NCBI GenBank assembly: GCA_029339195.1
Contig: JAPTJF010000082.1
Location: 104,221 to 168,220, forward strand
Reading direction: 5' to 3'
Origin: Micractinium sp. NFX-FRZ
Taxonomy: Eukaryota; Chlorophyta; Trebouxiophyceae; Chlorellales; Chlorellaceae
Length of the DNA: 64,000 bases
The translations under genes and the position numbers were made by a program. Below the pieces are notes generated by a model. The model did no database searches. It saw only the letters and a program-made list of their open reading frames with translations, and had not been told where the DNA came from. Every line of letters starts with the position of its first letter. The first letter of the stretch is position 1. Of this stretch, positions 11,287-23,200 are shown in pieces.

Positions 11287-14200
11287 TCATGCCGCAGCGC
11301 CTGCGGTCTCGGCGGCCGCTGCGGCGCTGCTGCCGCTGCCGTTGCTGCCCGCTGGCGGCTCCTCCCCAGGCTTGATCAGCACAAGCAGGTCGCCCGCCTC
11401 GCAGGCGTCTGCAGGCACAGGTGTGCGACAAGGGAGGGTGGCCAGATCGAGTGGGGGTTGGGGCAGGGGGCGCAGGTTGGGGTGCTGGGAGCAGGGCAGG
11501 GCAGGGCAGGGTTAGGCGCTGCGCACGGGCAGGAGATGGCACCCGGCCCGCCCTCCCACATGTATAGGTGACACCTGCCGCTCTCTCGAATGCCACCCCC
11601 TGTGCCTCCCACCCCGCCCTGCCCCTTCACCGCCTTTGGAAGCGACACTAACGCTGGCCATCCATCCACCCTGTCCTCCCAACCACCCCGCCCTTGATGG
11701 TTGACGATCAATGCCGATCATGCCACCCATTCCTCCGCTCACTCACCGCCCTTGATGACGTAGACGTGCTGCACGGTGCCGCCGCACTGCGCGTTCACGC
11801 TCGTCTCCATCTTCATTGCGCTCATCACCACCAGCGCCTGCGAGCGCAGGGGGGACACATGACGAAGAGCGTGCTGTGGGTTAGACGCCTACGCCCCACA
11901 ACACTTCTGACCACTTGAGCCCGTGGCGCGGCAGGGGAAGAAAATATGGCACCCCACTCTGCCAGTTCCGCACGGGTCCTCACCTGCCCGGCCCTCATGA
12001 AGGTCAGGTGTGGCACTCAACTCTCCCTGCATTGCCCAGCCGACGGTCAATTCCCGGCCACATCCCCACAACAACTGTGCCGGTGTATGCCTCACCTGCC
12101 CCGCCTTGACCCAGGTGCCGGGCGTGGCCTTCACTTCAATCACCTCGCCCGCCATGGGCGCCGCCAGGCTGCCGGGGTCGCTGGCGTCAGCCTTGTCACG
12201 TGAAGCCTTCTTCAGGCTGGCCGTCGCCTTGCTCTGCTCCTTCACCTCCACCACACGCGGGATGCCGTTTGCTTCAAAGTAGACCTGGGGAGGTGGCAGG
12301 GCAGCAACCGGCAAAGGGCAGAGTGAGTCTGCGGGTCAGCCGGAGGAGCGATCCTGCTCTCCTCTTCCAGCGACCAGCAGTACAGGCGCACACCAGCATC
12401 ACAGGTGCACACCGCAGTACAGGCGCACACCAGCAGTACAGGCGCACACCAGCATCACAGGCGCACACCGCAGTACAGGCGCACACCAGCAGTACAGGCG
12501 CACACCAGCAGTACAGACACACCGCCTGCCTCCTGCCTGCCCACGGCAGGGCCCTTCACCTCGGGCGTCCCATGGGCTGCAGCTCCCCAGGCACGCACTC
12601 TTACTGACTGCCCCTATTCCCGCCCGTGCGCACCTCGCGCGTCCCGTTGGGCTGCAGCTCGCCGATGGCCTTGAACTTGATGCTCACCACGTTGCCCTTG
12701 GTCAGCTCAATGTCCACCTGTGAAGGAGGGAGGGAGGAGGAAGAAAACAAGTGAGGCGGTAGGAACATGATGGTTGTTTTTTTGACAGCTGCAAAATGTC
12801 AAGCTGTGGTGGTGACCAGCAGGGCAGGCAGCAGCACAAGGGCTGCGCAGGGTGTGCAGGGTGGGGCGGGCGGGCGCGGCATGTGGCGTGCTGACACGTG
12901 CGCAACATGCCAGCGCACCCATCATGGCAAGAAACCTCACACCAAGGCAACCCTACACACTGCCCGTGCACGTGGCCCCATCCCTCCTCCCCTCCGCACT
13001 ACCACAACTACCACCACTCCCACCCACCTCCTCGTCCACGTCCAGCGGAGCCAGGAAGGCGCGGGTGGGCAGCTTCTCCACGTGGCGGCTGTACCGCTGG
13101 AGGAAGGACCTGCGGTGCGGTGCCAGGGGGCAGGCGGGGCGACGTGGGGGGACAGGCGAATGAGTGCTGGGATACAGTGCACGCATGGGGCAGCTGTTGT
13201 CCCGCCAGTGGCCGCAGGGTATTAGCCAGGACCCTTGCTTTCAAGCTTCAATTGGGAGGGTCGTGACCACATGATACTGCCCCCAATTGAACCACATTGC
13301 ACTGTATGGTACCACTCACTTGTACTCCTCAAACACGGTGGGGTACATGGCGGCCGACATGACGTCGCGCACGCTCATGATGCCGTGCTTCTCCTCCAGC
13401 TGCGGGGGGGAGAAAGGCAGGCAGCAACCACGATACACACACTGCTGTGAGTGAGGGATAGAGAAGACAGGAAGCTGCAGGTCAGGGCATTTGCTGACGA
13501 CGCACGTCGCCACAGCTGGTGGCTCATGGCCTGCCCGGTGCGCCCCCCAGATAGCCCCCTATACGCCCCCAGCTAAGCCTCACCTGCTCCTTGAGTGCCC
13601 CCAAGTCCATCTTGGGCATCGAGGCGCCTGGGCGGCCCTGCAGGCCAAAACGAGCGTCGCCCAGAAGCAGGGAGGGTAGGTTGACTGCGATGCTAGCCAG
13701 CTTGCAACGCATGCACCCACACGTTCTGCTAGGCACCCAGCCTCGCCGCCCCAAACCGAGTCCACCTGCAGTCTAGGATCCTCCCTTTCACTTCAAGCAG
13801 CAATGCCGCACCTCGCTGCCCCCCTCTCAGCATTCCATGACCACCCACACAAGCACCCCACCCACCTGGATGATGGGCCGGTCCTTGACGACGCGTGAGC
13901 GCAGGGGCTCGGGGAAGCCGCCGGCGGGGGTGCCCAGGTAGCCCTGAAGGAACTCAACCACGCTGCAGAGAAGGGGGGCGGGGCAGGGGCGGGAGAGGAG
14001 GGAGAGGTTGAAGGGTGGGGTGGGGGGTGGGGGGGTGGGGGGGGGACAGCGGTGCACAGGAGGAGCAGGGATCAAGGAGGAAATGCAAGAGTGTTTGTGT
14101 GGCGTGCCAGGCACGTTGTGTTGGCCCAACACGCTGCCCCTTGGCAGCCCGCCATGCCACCTCCTATAGCTGACTGCCCCCCAGATGCTGCCCAGCTGCC

Positions 14201-17200
14201 TCCCAGCACAGGCCCCACCGACGTGACAGCCCAAGTCCCTGCGCTGTTCCACCAGCAAGTGAGTGCCTGCCAACTTCGCCTGCCAGCGCCCCTGCTGCCC
14301 TGCGCTACCCCTGCGCTGCCCAGGCCAGCAGCCTCTCACCTGGAGGGCAGGCTGAGCCCCTCGGCCTGCTCCACCAGCGAGTGTTCGTCCAGGTTGTTGG
14401 ACACCATGAACTGGGCCAGGTCGCCCACAACCTTGGAGCTGGGGGTGACCTGCGGGGGACAAGGTTGTATAGCGGAGAGCAGGAGGGGCAGCAGTTAAGA
14501 GCGGGCCCAGCGCCCCATAGCACGGTTGCGCTGCCCCAGCATGCACCTGTGCAGCGGTTCTCCGTTCGCTGCTGGCGGCGGCGGCGTCTTTGAACATTCA
14601 CCCCAGCACCCTCTGCGGCCCCCACAGCCTGCTCTGGAGCGCACCTTGACGATGTCTCCCAGTGCCCGGTTGGCGGCTGCATACGCATTCTTCACCTTCT
14701 CCCACTCATCAGCCAGCCCCAGGGTCGCAGCCTGCAGGGGTTCAAGGCGAGGGGGGGCGCTGTCAGAGCGCGGGATTGCGCGGCAGGATACTCAACCACC
14801 CACCCACAGAACAAACACTCCATCACAGCATTGCCGGCAATTTCCAGGGACGTCAGAAAGGTGCGTTGTACTGCTCTCGCGTGTGCCATTGTACCGCCTG
14901 CCTGCCCTCACCTGGAACTTGAGGTTGGTGTACTGCCCCCCCGGCATCTCGTGGTTGTACACATCGCTGGAGCAGCTGCGGGGTGGAGCGGTATGGGCGG
15001 AGCGATACAAAGGGGAGGGGCAGGAGTGGTGAAGAGGGAGGGGCTGGTGCGGATTACCGAGGTGGATTGCTTGCAGAGGTGGTGCATTCAGGCACACACA
15101 CACAATAGGAGGCCCATGCAGCAAGCATGCGCACTAGATTGGTGGCAGGCACGGGTGTGCCGGACTGTGAGCCGGCGCAGCCCTCAGCTAGCCACAACTG
15201 CTGTGGTCGACACTTGCGTTTTTCATTGCACCGAACGTGGCTGTGGGCAGGCAGGAGCTCACCTCTTGAGGTTGGACTCGAAGGGTGCGTAGAGCAGGCG
15301 GGTGCGGTCCCAGTAGTCCACCAGGGGCAGGATGGACTCGGGGGCGATGCCCGTGTCCAGCTCGGTGCCTGGAGGTGGACCAGAAGAGAGAGGGGGCGCG
15401 TGAAACAAGAGTAATGCAGGGTCTCGACACAGGGCTGGCAGGGTGGAAGGGCAAAACGGGATACAGGGCGCAGAGCAAGCTGCGCTACCCAGCAATGCAG
15501 CCCAAGCGGGAAGGCGCGCCCAGCGACCCACCCCTGGCCCAAGCCCCGGCTGCTGCCCCTGGCCCCCGCTGCTGCCCTGCCACCCTGCACCCTAAACCCT
15601 AACCCAGTCCCGCCAACCCACCTGCTAGCGAGTGCACAATGGCTCCCATGGAGGGCTGGCTGGTGGTGCCGCTCATGCTGTCGATGCAGCAGTCAATGAG
15701 GTCGGCGCCCGCCGCAGCCGCCGCCAGCTGTGTGGCCACCGCTGTGCCCGCTGTGTCGTGTGTGTGCACGTGGATGGGCATGTCGGGGAAGCGGTCGCGC
15801 AGGGCGCCCACCAGCAGAGTGGCGGCGCGCGGCTTCAGCAGGCCGGCCATGTCCTTGATTGCAAGCGCGTGGATGCCGTGGTCAACCATCTTCTCTGCAA
15901 GTTGGGAAAGACGGGATAAGTAGGGAAATTGTGAGCTTGAAAGCTGGTACCGGACATGTCCTTGATGGCCAGAGCGTGGATGCCTTGGTCCTCCATCTTC
16001 TCTGCGGGCTGGGAATAAATTTCGTGCAGGAGGGAGGAAATCAACAAAAGGACCAACAATAGCATGCTGGTAGCAGGCACGAATCGGTGTTCTACTGCCC
16101 GCCCTGCAGGATGCTGAACAAGAAAGCATGGCGGCGCCGGACCACCCCACCCGTAACCAATTGATCGATTGATCATTCATGCACCTGCCAAGTTCAAGTA
16201 GTACTCCAAGTTATACTTGGTGGCATTGGGGCTGGACACGTCGCCAGTGTAGCACAGCGTGCCCTCCGCCACGCCGCCCGCAGCACGCACCGAGTCTGCG
16301 GGAGGGGGGCGGGCAGGTGGGAGGTAGGGTGCGGAGGTGAGCTGTGCTGTGCTGCGGTTGTGTGTAAATCGGCGTCGGGCAACCAAGCTGGCACACGCTC
16401 AAACTCCTGCCCCTGCCATCCAACCCGCCTGCATGCCCCACCTGCCGCTCTGCTACTTTGCTGGGCACCAGTGCAGCCAAGTGGGAACTGTACTGCACAG
16501 CAGTGCACACAAGTCGGAGCTGTACTGCGTCGCAACGCACACAAGTACGGCCCTGACCCCCCCCCGCCCGCCAGCAGGGCAGCCCCCTCACCTATGCCGA
16601 ACTTGAGCTGGTCGATGTCGTTGAGAGAGTCAAACACGCGGAAGATGTCCACGCCTGCGGTGGTGTGAGCAAGAGTGTGAGGAGGGAGAAGCTGAGGCAG
16701 GCAAGGTGGCTGGCTTGCACAACAGTGCACTGCTCTGCTGACCAGGTGCATGTTGTGACCTCAACCAAGTTGCGGCAGTGGTAACTGTAACATGCAGCGA
16801 TTCCAGCAACATGTGCCATCCCCTCACTTAACCGCCAGCCAGCTTGGCCTCTCGCACGATGGCATACCACGCACTGCCCCTCAACCTGCCCTCCCCTCCC
16901 CACATGCCTCGCTCACCCGCCAGCCTGGCCTCTTGCACAATGGCATACCACGCACCTGCCCCTCAACCTGCCCTGCCCTACCCAGCTGGGCGTGATGCAT
17001 CTGCAGCTGCGTTACACGTCTCACTTACCCGCCAGCTTGGCCTCCCGCACAAATGTGTACACAGCGTTGTCGGGGTATGAGGTGTAGCCCACTGCGTTGG
17101 CGCCGCGCAGCAGCATCTGGAAGGGGATGTTGGGGATCTGCGGGGGGTGGCCAAGGAGAGGGCCCAAGGCGTAAGGTGGCCAAGGCGTAAGTGTCAGGAT

Positions 17201-20200
17201 GAGCGGCACCGGGGTACAGGGCTGGGGGCACGTCAGCAACCTTTTCCTTGCCGCTCCTTTTAATTCGTGAGCAGCAGCACCACGCAGGGGGCAGCGGACC
17301 GAGGACTGCCTGCGCTCTCCGCCCCGCCCGCCACCTGCAGCCCCCCGCTCCCACTCTGCCTCGCCCCCTGACAGGCGCACTGGAGGGGCGAGCGCAGCAG
17401 ATCCCATTGCACAGAAAATAGTGCAGCACTGCACTGCACGGCATAGCGCAGCGCAGCACAGCACAGCGCGCGCCCACCCACCCGCTCGCGCAGCAGCTCC
17501 AGCCGGCGCCAGGGGCACTCGTGCAGGAAGCGTAGGGCGACGTCAAACGTGGCTCCCCCCCACATCTCCAGGGAGCCGGCGTTGGCGAGGATGTGGGAGG
17601 TGGCGGGGGCGGCCTGGGGCAGGGGCAGGGGCAGGAGGCAGGAAGGCGGGGTGGGGAAAGAGGTGGGGTGAGGAAGGAGGTGGGGTGAGGTGGGGAGGTG
17701 AAGGCAGGCAGGACGGGTGGGCAGGAGGTGGGATGAGGGAGGTGGGGGGGAGCGGGGGGGGGGCATGTGGGTGCAGGATGCAGGAAAGGGGGCTTGGGGC
17801 GGAGGCGTGCGTGCCCGGAATACCGCGTTCGCACTTGGTGTGACTTCCTACACTTCTGGGGTGCAAGCAAATCGCTTTCTAGATGTGTGCTGTGCGTGCT
17901 GTGGTGATGCATACAAAGAGAGCGCATGCAGGAGGGATGTGGCAGGGCAGCACGCGGGCGGGGCTGCCATGGCCTATTTGGGCCGCCCGCCACAGCAGCG
18001 TGCACTGTGCGCGCCAGCCGGCTGCTGTGGCGCTGCTTTTGACAGCACGCCCGACCAGGAAAGCGGGCGCGCTGCTTCGAACAGCGCTGATGCCTCACGC
18101 CGGCTCAAGGGCGGGTGGGCTGTGCACGGCAGGTCATGGCATGTACGGGTTGTACAGGACGAGAGGTGCATGTTCGAGACTGCAGGGTACAGAAGCTCTC
18201 CGCCCCGCCATCCCCACAAAACCACATGCCTCCTGCAGCCTAGAAACACACACCGCACACGTCTGTCCGCCACACCTTGAGCAAGTCGTGCTTGCATGCA
18301 TGCCCTCACCCCTTGCCACAACATACCCACATGCCAACATAACCACACCACGCCTACAGGCACTAATGGCACGCTCCCCGCCACACCTTGAGCATGTCGT
18401 GTGTGCGCATGCGCGTGGCCAGCAGGCTCTGGTGGGCGTCACGCAGCGTCGTGTCGGTCAGCAGCACCCCTGCAGCAGCCAGGGGGGAGGACGGGCAGTC
18501 AAGGAGTGGCATGAGCGCCGTGGCCGGCTCCGCTCCAACCTCTCCCCTCCCAAAAGACAAGAGACCCTCCTTTTCCACTCGCGCCGCCCCTTGCAGACCG
18601 GCTACCTCCGACCGTCCGACCATGAGCTCACCATGCGTCGCCCAATGCCTGCCTCTACCACCAGCACCACATCCCCCCCTCCCCATGCCCTCCGCCCACC
18701 CACCCTTTGTCCTGCGGTGCTCCCGCACCGCCTTGGCCCACTCCTCCGGCCCGTGCTGGTCCAAGTACTGCTTCCACCCGCTGGGCGTGATGTGAGGGTC
18801 GGCGGTGGGAGGCAGCGGCGGGGGCGGGGGCGCCAGCTTGGCAGGCGGGGCTCCCACGGCGCCAGGGTGCTTGGGCCCGTTGACCAGCTGCTCTGCCAGG
18901 TACTCCAGCACGTGGGTCAGGTCGGCGGTGCCGCCCTGCACGGTTGGAAGGACGGAGGAGGATGGAGGGAAAGACAATGAGGGCGAGGGTGAGCTCAGTA
19001 CAGACGCAAAGCAGCATGGGAACATCGGTGTTGATGTAGAGCAGCTCTGAGCTGCACCCTCCCGGCAAGCACGATTCGGCGACCTGCACATAGCAGGCAG
19101 CTGTCTCACCGCAGCACCGAGGCTGGAGAGATATGGGTCTGCCCTTCTGTCCTCACCCCCCAAACCGCCACAGGGCCACCCCAGTGCAAAGGGCAAGGCC
19201 GCCCTTCTGGGCGTGTTGGAGCGGAAGCAGAGCGTGCTGCTGTACAAACACAACGGCTCCTTGCCGCCTTGCTTTGCAGTGCCCTCCAACACAAATTCAA
19301 AAGCCCCCCTCATCGGCGTGTTGAACCGGAAGCAAAGCGTGCTGGTGTACATACACCACTCAAACGCCACAGGTGCTGTACAGACACCACACAAATGCCA
19401 CAGGTGCTGTACAAATGCAGGCCCCCCTCACCGGCGTGTTGAAGCGGAACAGCTCCGGGTTGCGCTCGATGAAGGAGGTGGTGGCGGCTCCCCCCAGGAA
19501 CTCGGGGTGGCGCAGCACGTTCTCCAGGAACGCAATGTTGGTCTGTGGGCGTTGTGGATGGAAGGGCAGGCCGGGGAAGGGCAGGGGTGGAGCAGGGCAC
19601 GGGGGGCAGGCGCGCCTTGGGGCACCCCTGATCAAAATCCAGGTGCGTGCATGGCGCATCACAAAACGATCTGAGGCCAGCGCACATGGACAGGCAAGGA
19701 GCAGGCCAACTCACAGGCCAACCCACAGGCCAATCACAGGCGTGCCTATGGTGCAGCCAGTCAGCCCACCCACCTTGACCCCCCTGATGTGGAACTCGTA
19801 CAGGGAGCGCTGCATCTTCTGCACCGCCGTCATGAAGGTGGGAGCCTTGCAGATCACCTTGACCAGCTGCGGGAGGCAGGTGCGGATGGATCAGTAAGGG
19901 GGTTTCGCACATGCATAGAAGGCCCAGTCCGCACAGGGCCACTGCAGGAGCGCAGCTGGCGTGCTCCTCGACCCTACACCCTCGCCTTCTCCCACTTTCA
20001 AAGGTGCTCAGCATACCCCAGTTTCAAACCTCCGCTGCGGAGCACCGCACCGCGCCACACCCCACACCCCCACCCACTGACCAGTGAGTCGTAGGAGTGC
20101 AGGGGCAGCCAGCTGGCGTGCTCCTTAACCCTACACCCTCGCCTTTGCCCGCTTCAACACTCCCCATACCCCGCTGCATCGCCTCCACCGCACCGCACCC

Positions 20201-23200
20201 CCGCTTGACTGCCAACTGGACCCGGCCCGAAACGCACGCACTGGCCAGGGAGTCAAGAGTGCTGGCGCAGCATGGCCCTCCTCCCCCTCACACTTGCCCG
20301 CTGCAATGCTCACTGCTCTCCATAGCGAACCTCTGCCCGCACCCCACCCCACCCACTGACCAGTGAGTCGTAGTGCTGGCTGACGGAGTTGCCCGCCGCC
20401 ATGGCGCCGTCCAGCCGGATGCCGTGGCCGCCGGGGGAGCGGTAGGCGGTGATGCGCCCGCTGTCGGGCTGGAAGTTGCGCTCCGGGTCCTCGCTGGTAA
20501 CCCGGCACTGGATGGCAAAGCTGCAAGGGAGGGAAGGGAGTGGAACAGGCGTGCTTGAGCCATTGAGTTTGGGGCTGCCCAAAGACGCTCTCAGGGGCGG
20601 CAGCAGCCACGCTGCACTGGCTGCCGCACCTAGGAAAGGCCGGGCGGCGTTGCAGCTGCTGATCTCTTGCCGGTGCGCTGCTGCCGGGGTGGGAGCTGCT
20701 TCCTGGCTGGCGCTCCCTCCATCACCTCCTTCTCTCACCCGCACACTCGCGTGGCAAATCATGTACACACAGCCCAAACCTCCCCGCTCCCGGCATGCAT
20801 CCCCGGCATGCATTCATATTGCTAGGGCGCTCACCCGTTGGGCTTGGGCACGTCCTGCTGGCTGCCCAGCCCCAGGTCCGCCAGGCTGGCGCCCCCCGCA
20901 ATCTTGATCTGGCTGGCCACCAAGTCAATCCCCGTGATCTCCTCCGTCACCGTGTGCTCCACCTGGATGCTGCAGGGCAGGGAATGTGGAAGAGTAGGAA
21001 AGGGATGTGAAAGTGGCGGAAAATCAGGAAGAACACCGGTTTGCGGAGCCCTCCCACGCCATGGTACACACAGTCTTGCAAACTATACACACACACACAC
21101 AATACCAACTATACCCCCCCCCCCCCCCACGCTCCGCCCCCTCACCGCGGGTTGACCTCCATGAAGAAGTGCTGGCCGTGCTTGTCAACAATGAACTCAA
21201 CGGTGCCCGCGTTGCTGCGGCGACAGGGGGGGGCAGGGGGGGGCAGGGGTTAGCGCGGGAGTGCCGCAGCAGGAAGGCACGGCTGGGCTAGGATGGGATG
21301 GGGTGGGGATGGGATACGATGGGATGGGATGGGGTGGGGAGGGATGGGATGGGATGGGACGGGAGGGTGGGTGCGCAAGCAGACGTCTTTCAACGGCTGC
21401 CGCCAGCATGGTTGCATCTTCCAAGCAAGCCGGCAGGCAGCACACAGGACGGGCCTCAGCCACCCCTGCCCAACTTGACACTGCCCACCGCCTGCGTGCT
21501 GCTCAACAGTAGGCATCAGAGGGCATGCACAGCTGCGCAAGGCCCCACCGCGCCAGCCTCCTTCCGCCTTCCTCTGCCCACCTGCTCCCTCACACCGCCC
21601 CCACCCCCGCCAGCTCACCAGTACCCCATGTGCTGCGCCGCCAGCCTCCTTCCAACTTCCTTGGCCCACCTACACACCTCCCTCGCCCCACCCAGCTCAC
21701 CGGTAGCCCATGTGCTGCGCCAGCCTGACGGCGTCGGCAAACAGCGCCTCCCGGCTCTCCTGGGACAGGCCCGGGGCGGGCGCCATCTCCACCACCTGGG
21801 GCAGCAGGACGGGGCAACCAGGTGGAAAGGGAGATCAGCGGGTGGAACAGGGGGTTGAGGATATGGGGGTTGGGGTTGGACGACACCTCAACAGGGGGCT
21901 GCGGCGCACTGCTGCCTGTGCCCCCCTGCCACAAAGCGGCGGCACAGGCTCCTGCCGCCCGCGCCTCCCTGGCCGCAATGCCAGGGGAAGCTGTGCAGTA
22001 TGCCGGGCAGGCACAGAAGGTGGAGTGGTTACACATGCTTGGGTGCAGAGGAGGGTACAGGGGTTGGGGTGGGTGGGATGTCAGATGCCTGCGTACCACC
22101 GGCCGCTCAGGAAGGCGACTGCCCGTGGTTTATAAGGGCTCTCGTGCTACTGTGGGCTCAATTAAATACAGGCGGCTCAGGGCGCTGGAGGGCGCTAGCC
22201 GTCTGGGAGTGTAGTGCCAATGTGCTGGCGCATGCTGCGTGCCGTGTACCCTCCACACCTGCCCACGCCTCCATGCCGCACCCTCCCCAACCCCCTGTCC
22301 CTCTACACGTACCCACCTGCTCACGCCCACCTGCTGGTTCCCTGCCCTACACCGAACACACGCATGCTTGCAGCCTTCACCCACTCTCGCCCACCCCCAA
22401 GCCCGCCTGCCGCCCACCTTTTGGTGCCGCCGCTGCACGGAGCAGTCCCGCTCGTACAGGTGCACCACGTTGCCGTAGTTGTCCGCCAGGATCTGGATCT
22501 CAATGTGCCGCGGGTCCTCCTGCAATGAATGGCAGGGTTGATGAACAATGACTGTGGAACGGGAGGCAAGGGGGCAACAGAGGGGGTGTCCTTCTTGCGT
22601 GCCAGGAATCTGCACGTGGATGTGGCGGGGATCCTCCGGCACAGAAGAGTCGCCTTGTTTCACAAACATTGATCTGCCCCTCCGCTGCTTCTACCACACC
22701 ATCCTCTCCCTCCCACACGTGACCCTACACAGTGACCCCACACAATCACCACCCCCGCAAGCGCACCAGGTACTTCTCCACAAACATGCCGCCGTCCCCA
22801 AAGGCCGCCTTGGCCTCGTTGGAGGCCCGCGCAAACAAGTCCTCCATCTCATCCTCTGCAGCAGGCGGAGACATGGTATCAGTTCAAACAGCGGGTCCAA
22901 CGAGAGCTATTCAGTTGGCTGGTAGTTGGGAGGCGCACGCCCACAAGTCCTCCATCTCGTCCTCTGCAGCGGGGCACACAGGAAACGACAAGTGCCCAAC
23001 ATGAGAGCTAATCATGGGGCTGGTAGTTGGGAGGCTGGATGGCCGGTGCGCTGTTGCACAAGTTGCGGTGCCACCATGTGCCCACCAGACAGCCTGGCGA
23101 GGGAGCCATGGGAAGCGCTGCTCCACCACACAGCAGCTGGTGCCGTCGGCAATGCACTCAACGCCTGCCCTGCTACACTGCACCCCACGCTTTCCACCAT

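Noticed and set aside
12370..12525. CRISPR-like repeated units
   Set aside because: Units of 15-19 bp abut without spacers, in an intron of a eukaryotic gene; an ordinary minisatellite.
15589..15605. CCTAAACCCTAACCC telomere-like sequence
   Set aside because: Only two units inside a pyruvate carboxylase intron; too short to be a telomere or a meaningful interstitial array.
17025..19394. Long minus-strand open frames (340-357 codons) as extra genes
   Set aside because: They consist of pyruvate carboxylase exons plus Pro/Ser-rich translated introns; splice sites and domain continuity place them in that gene.
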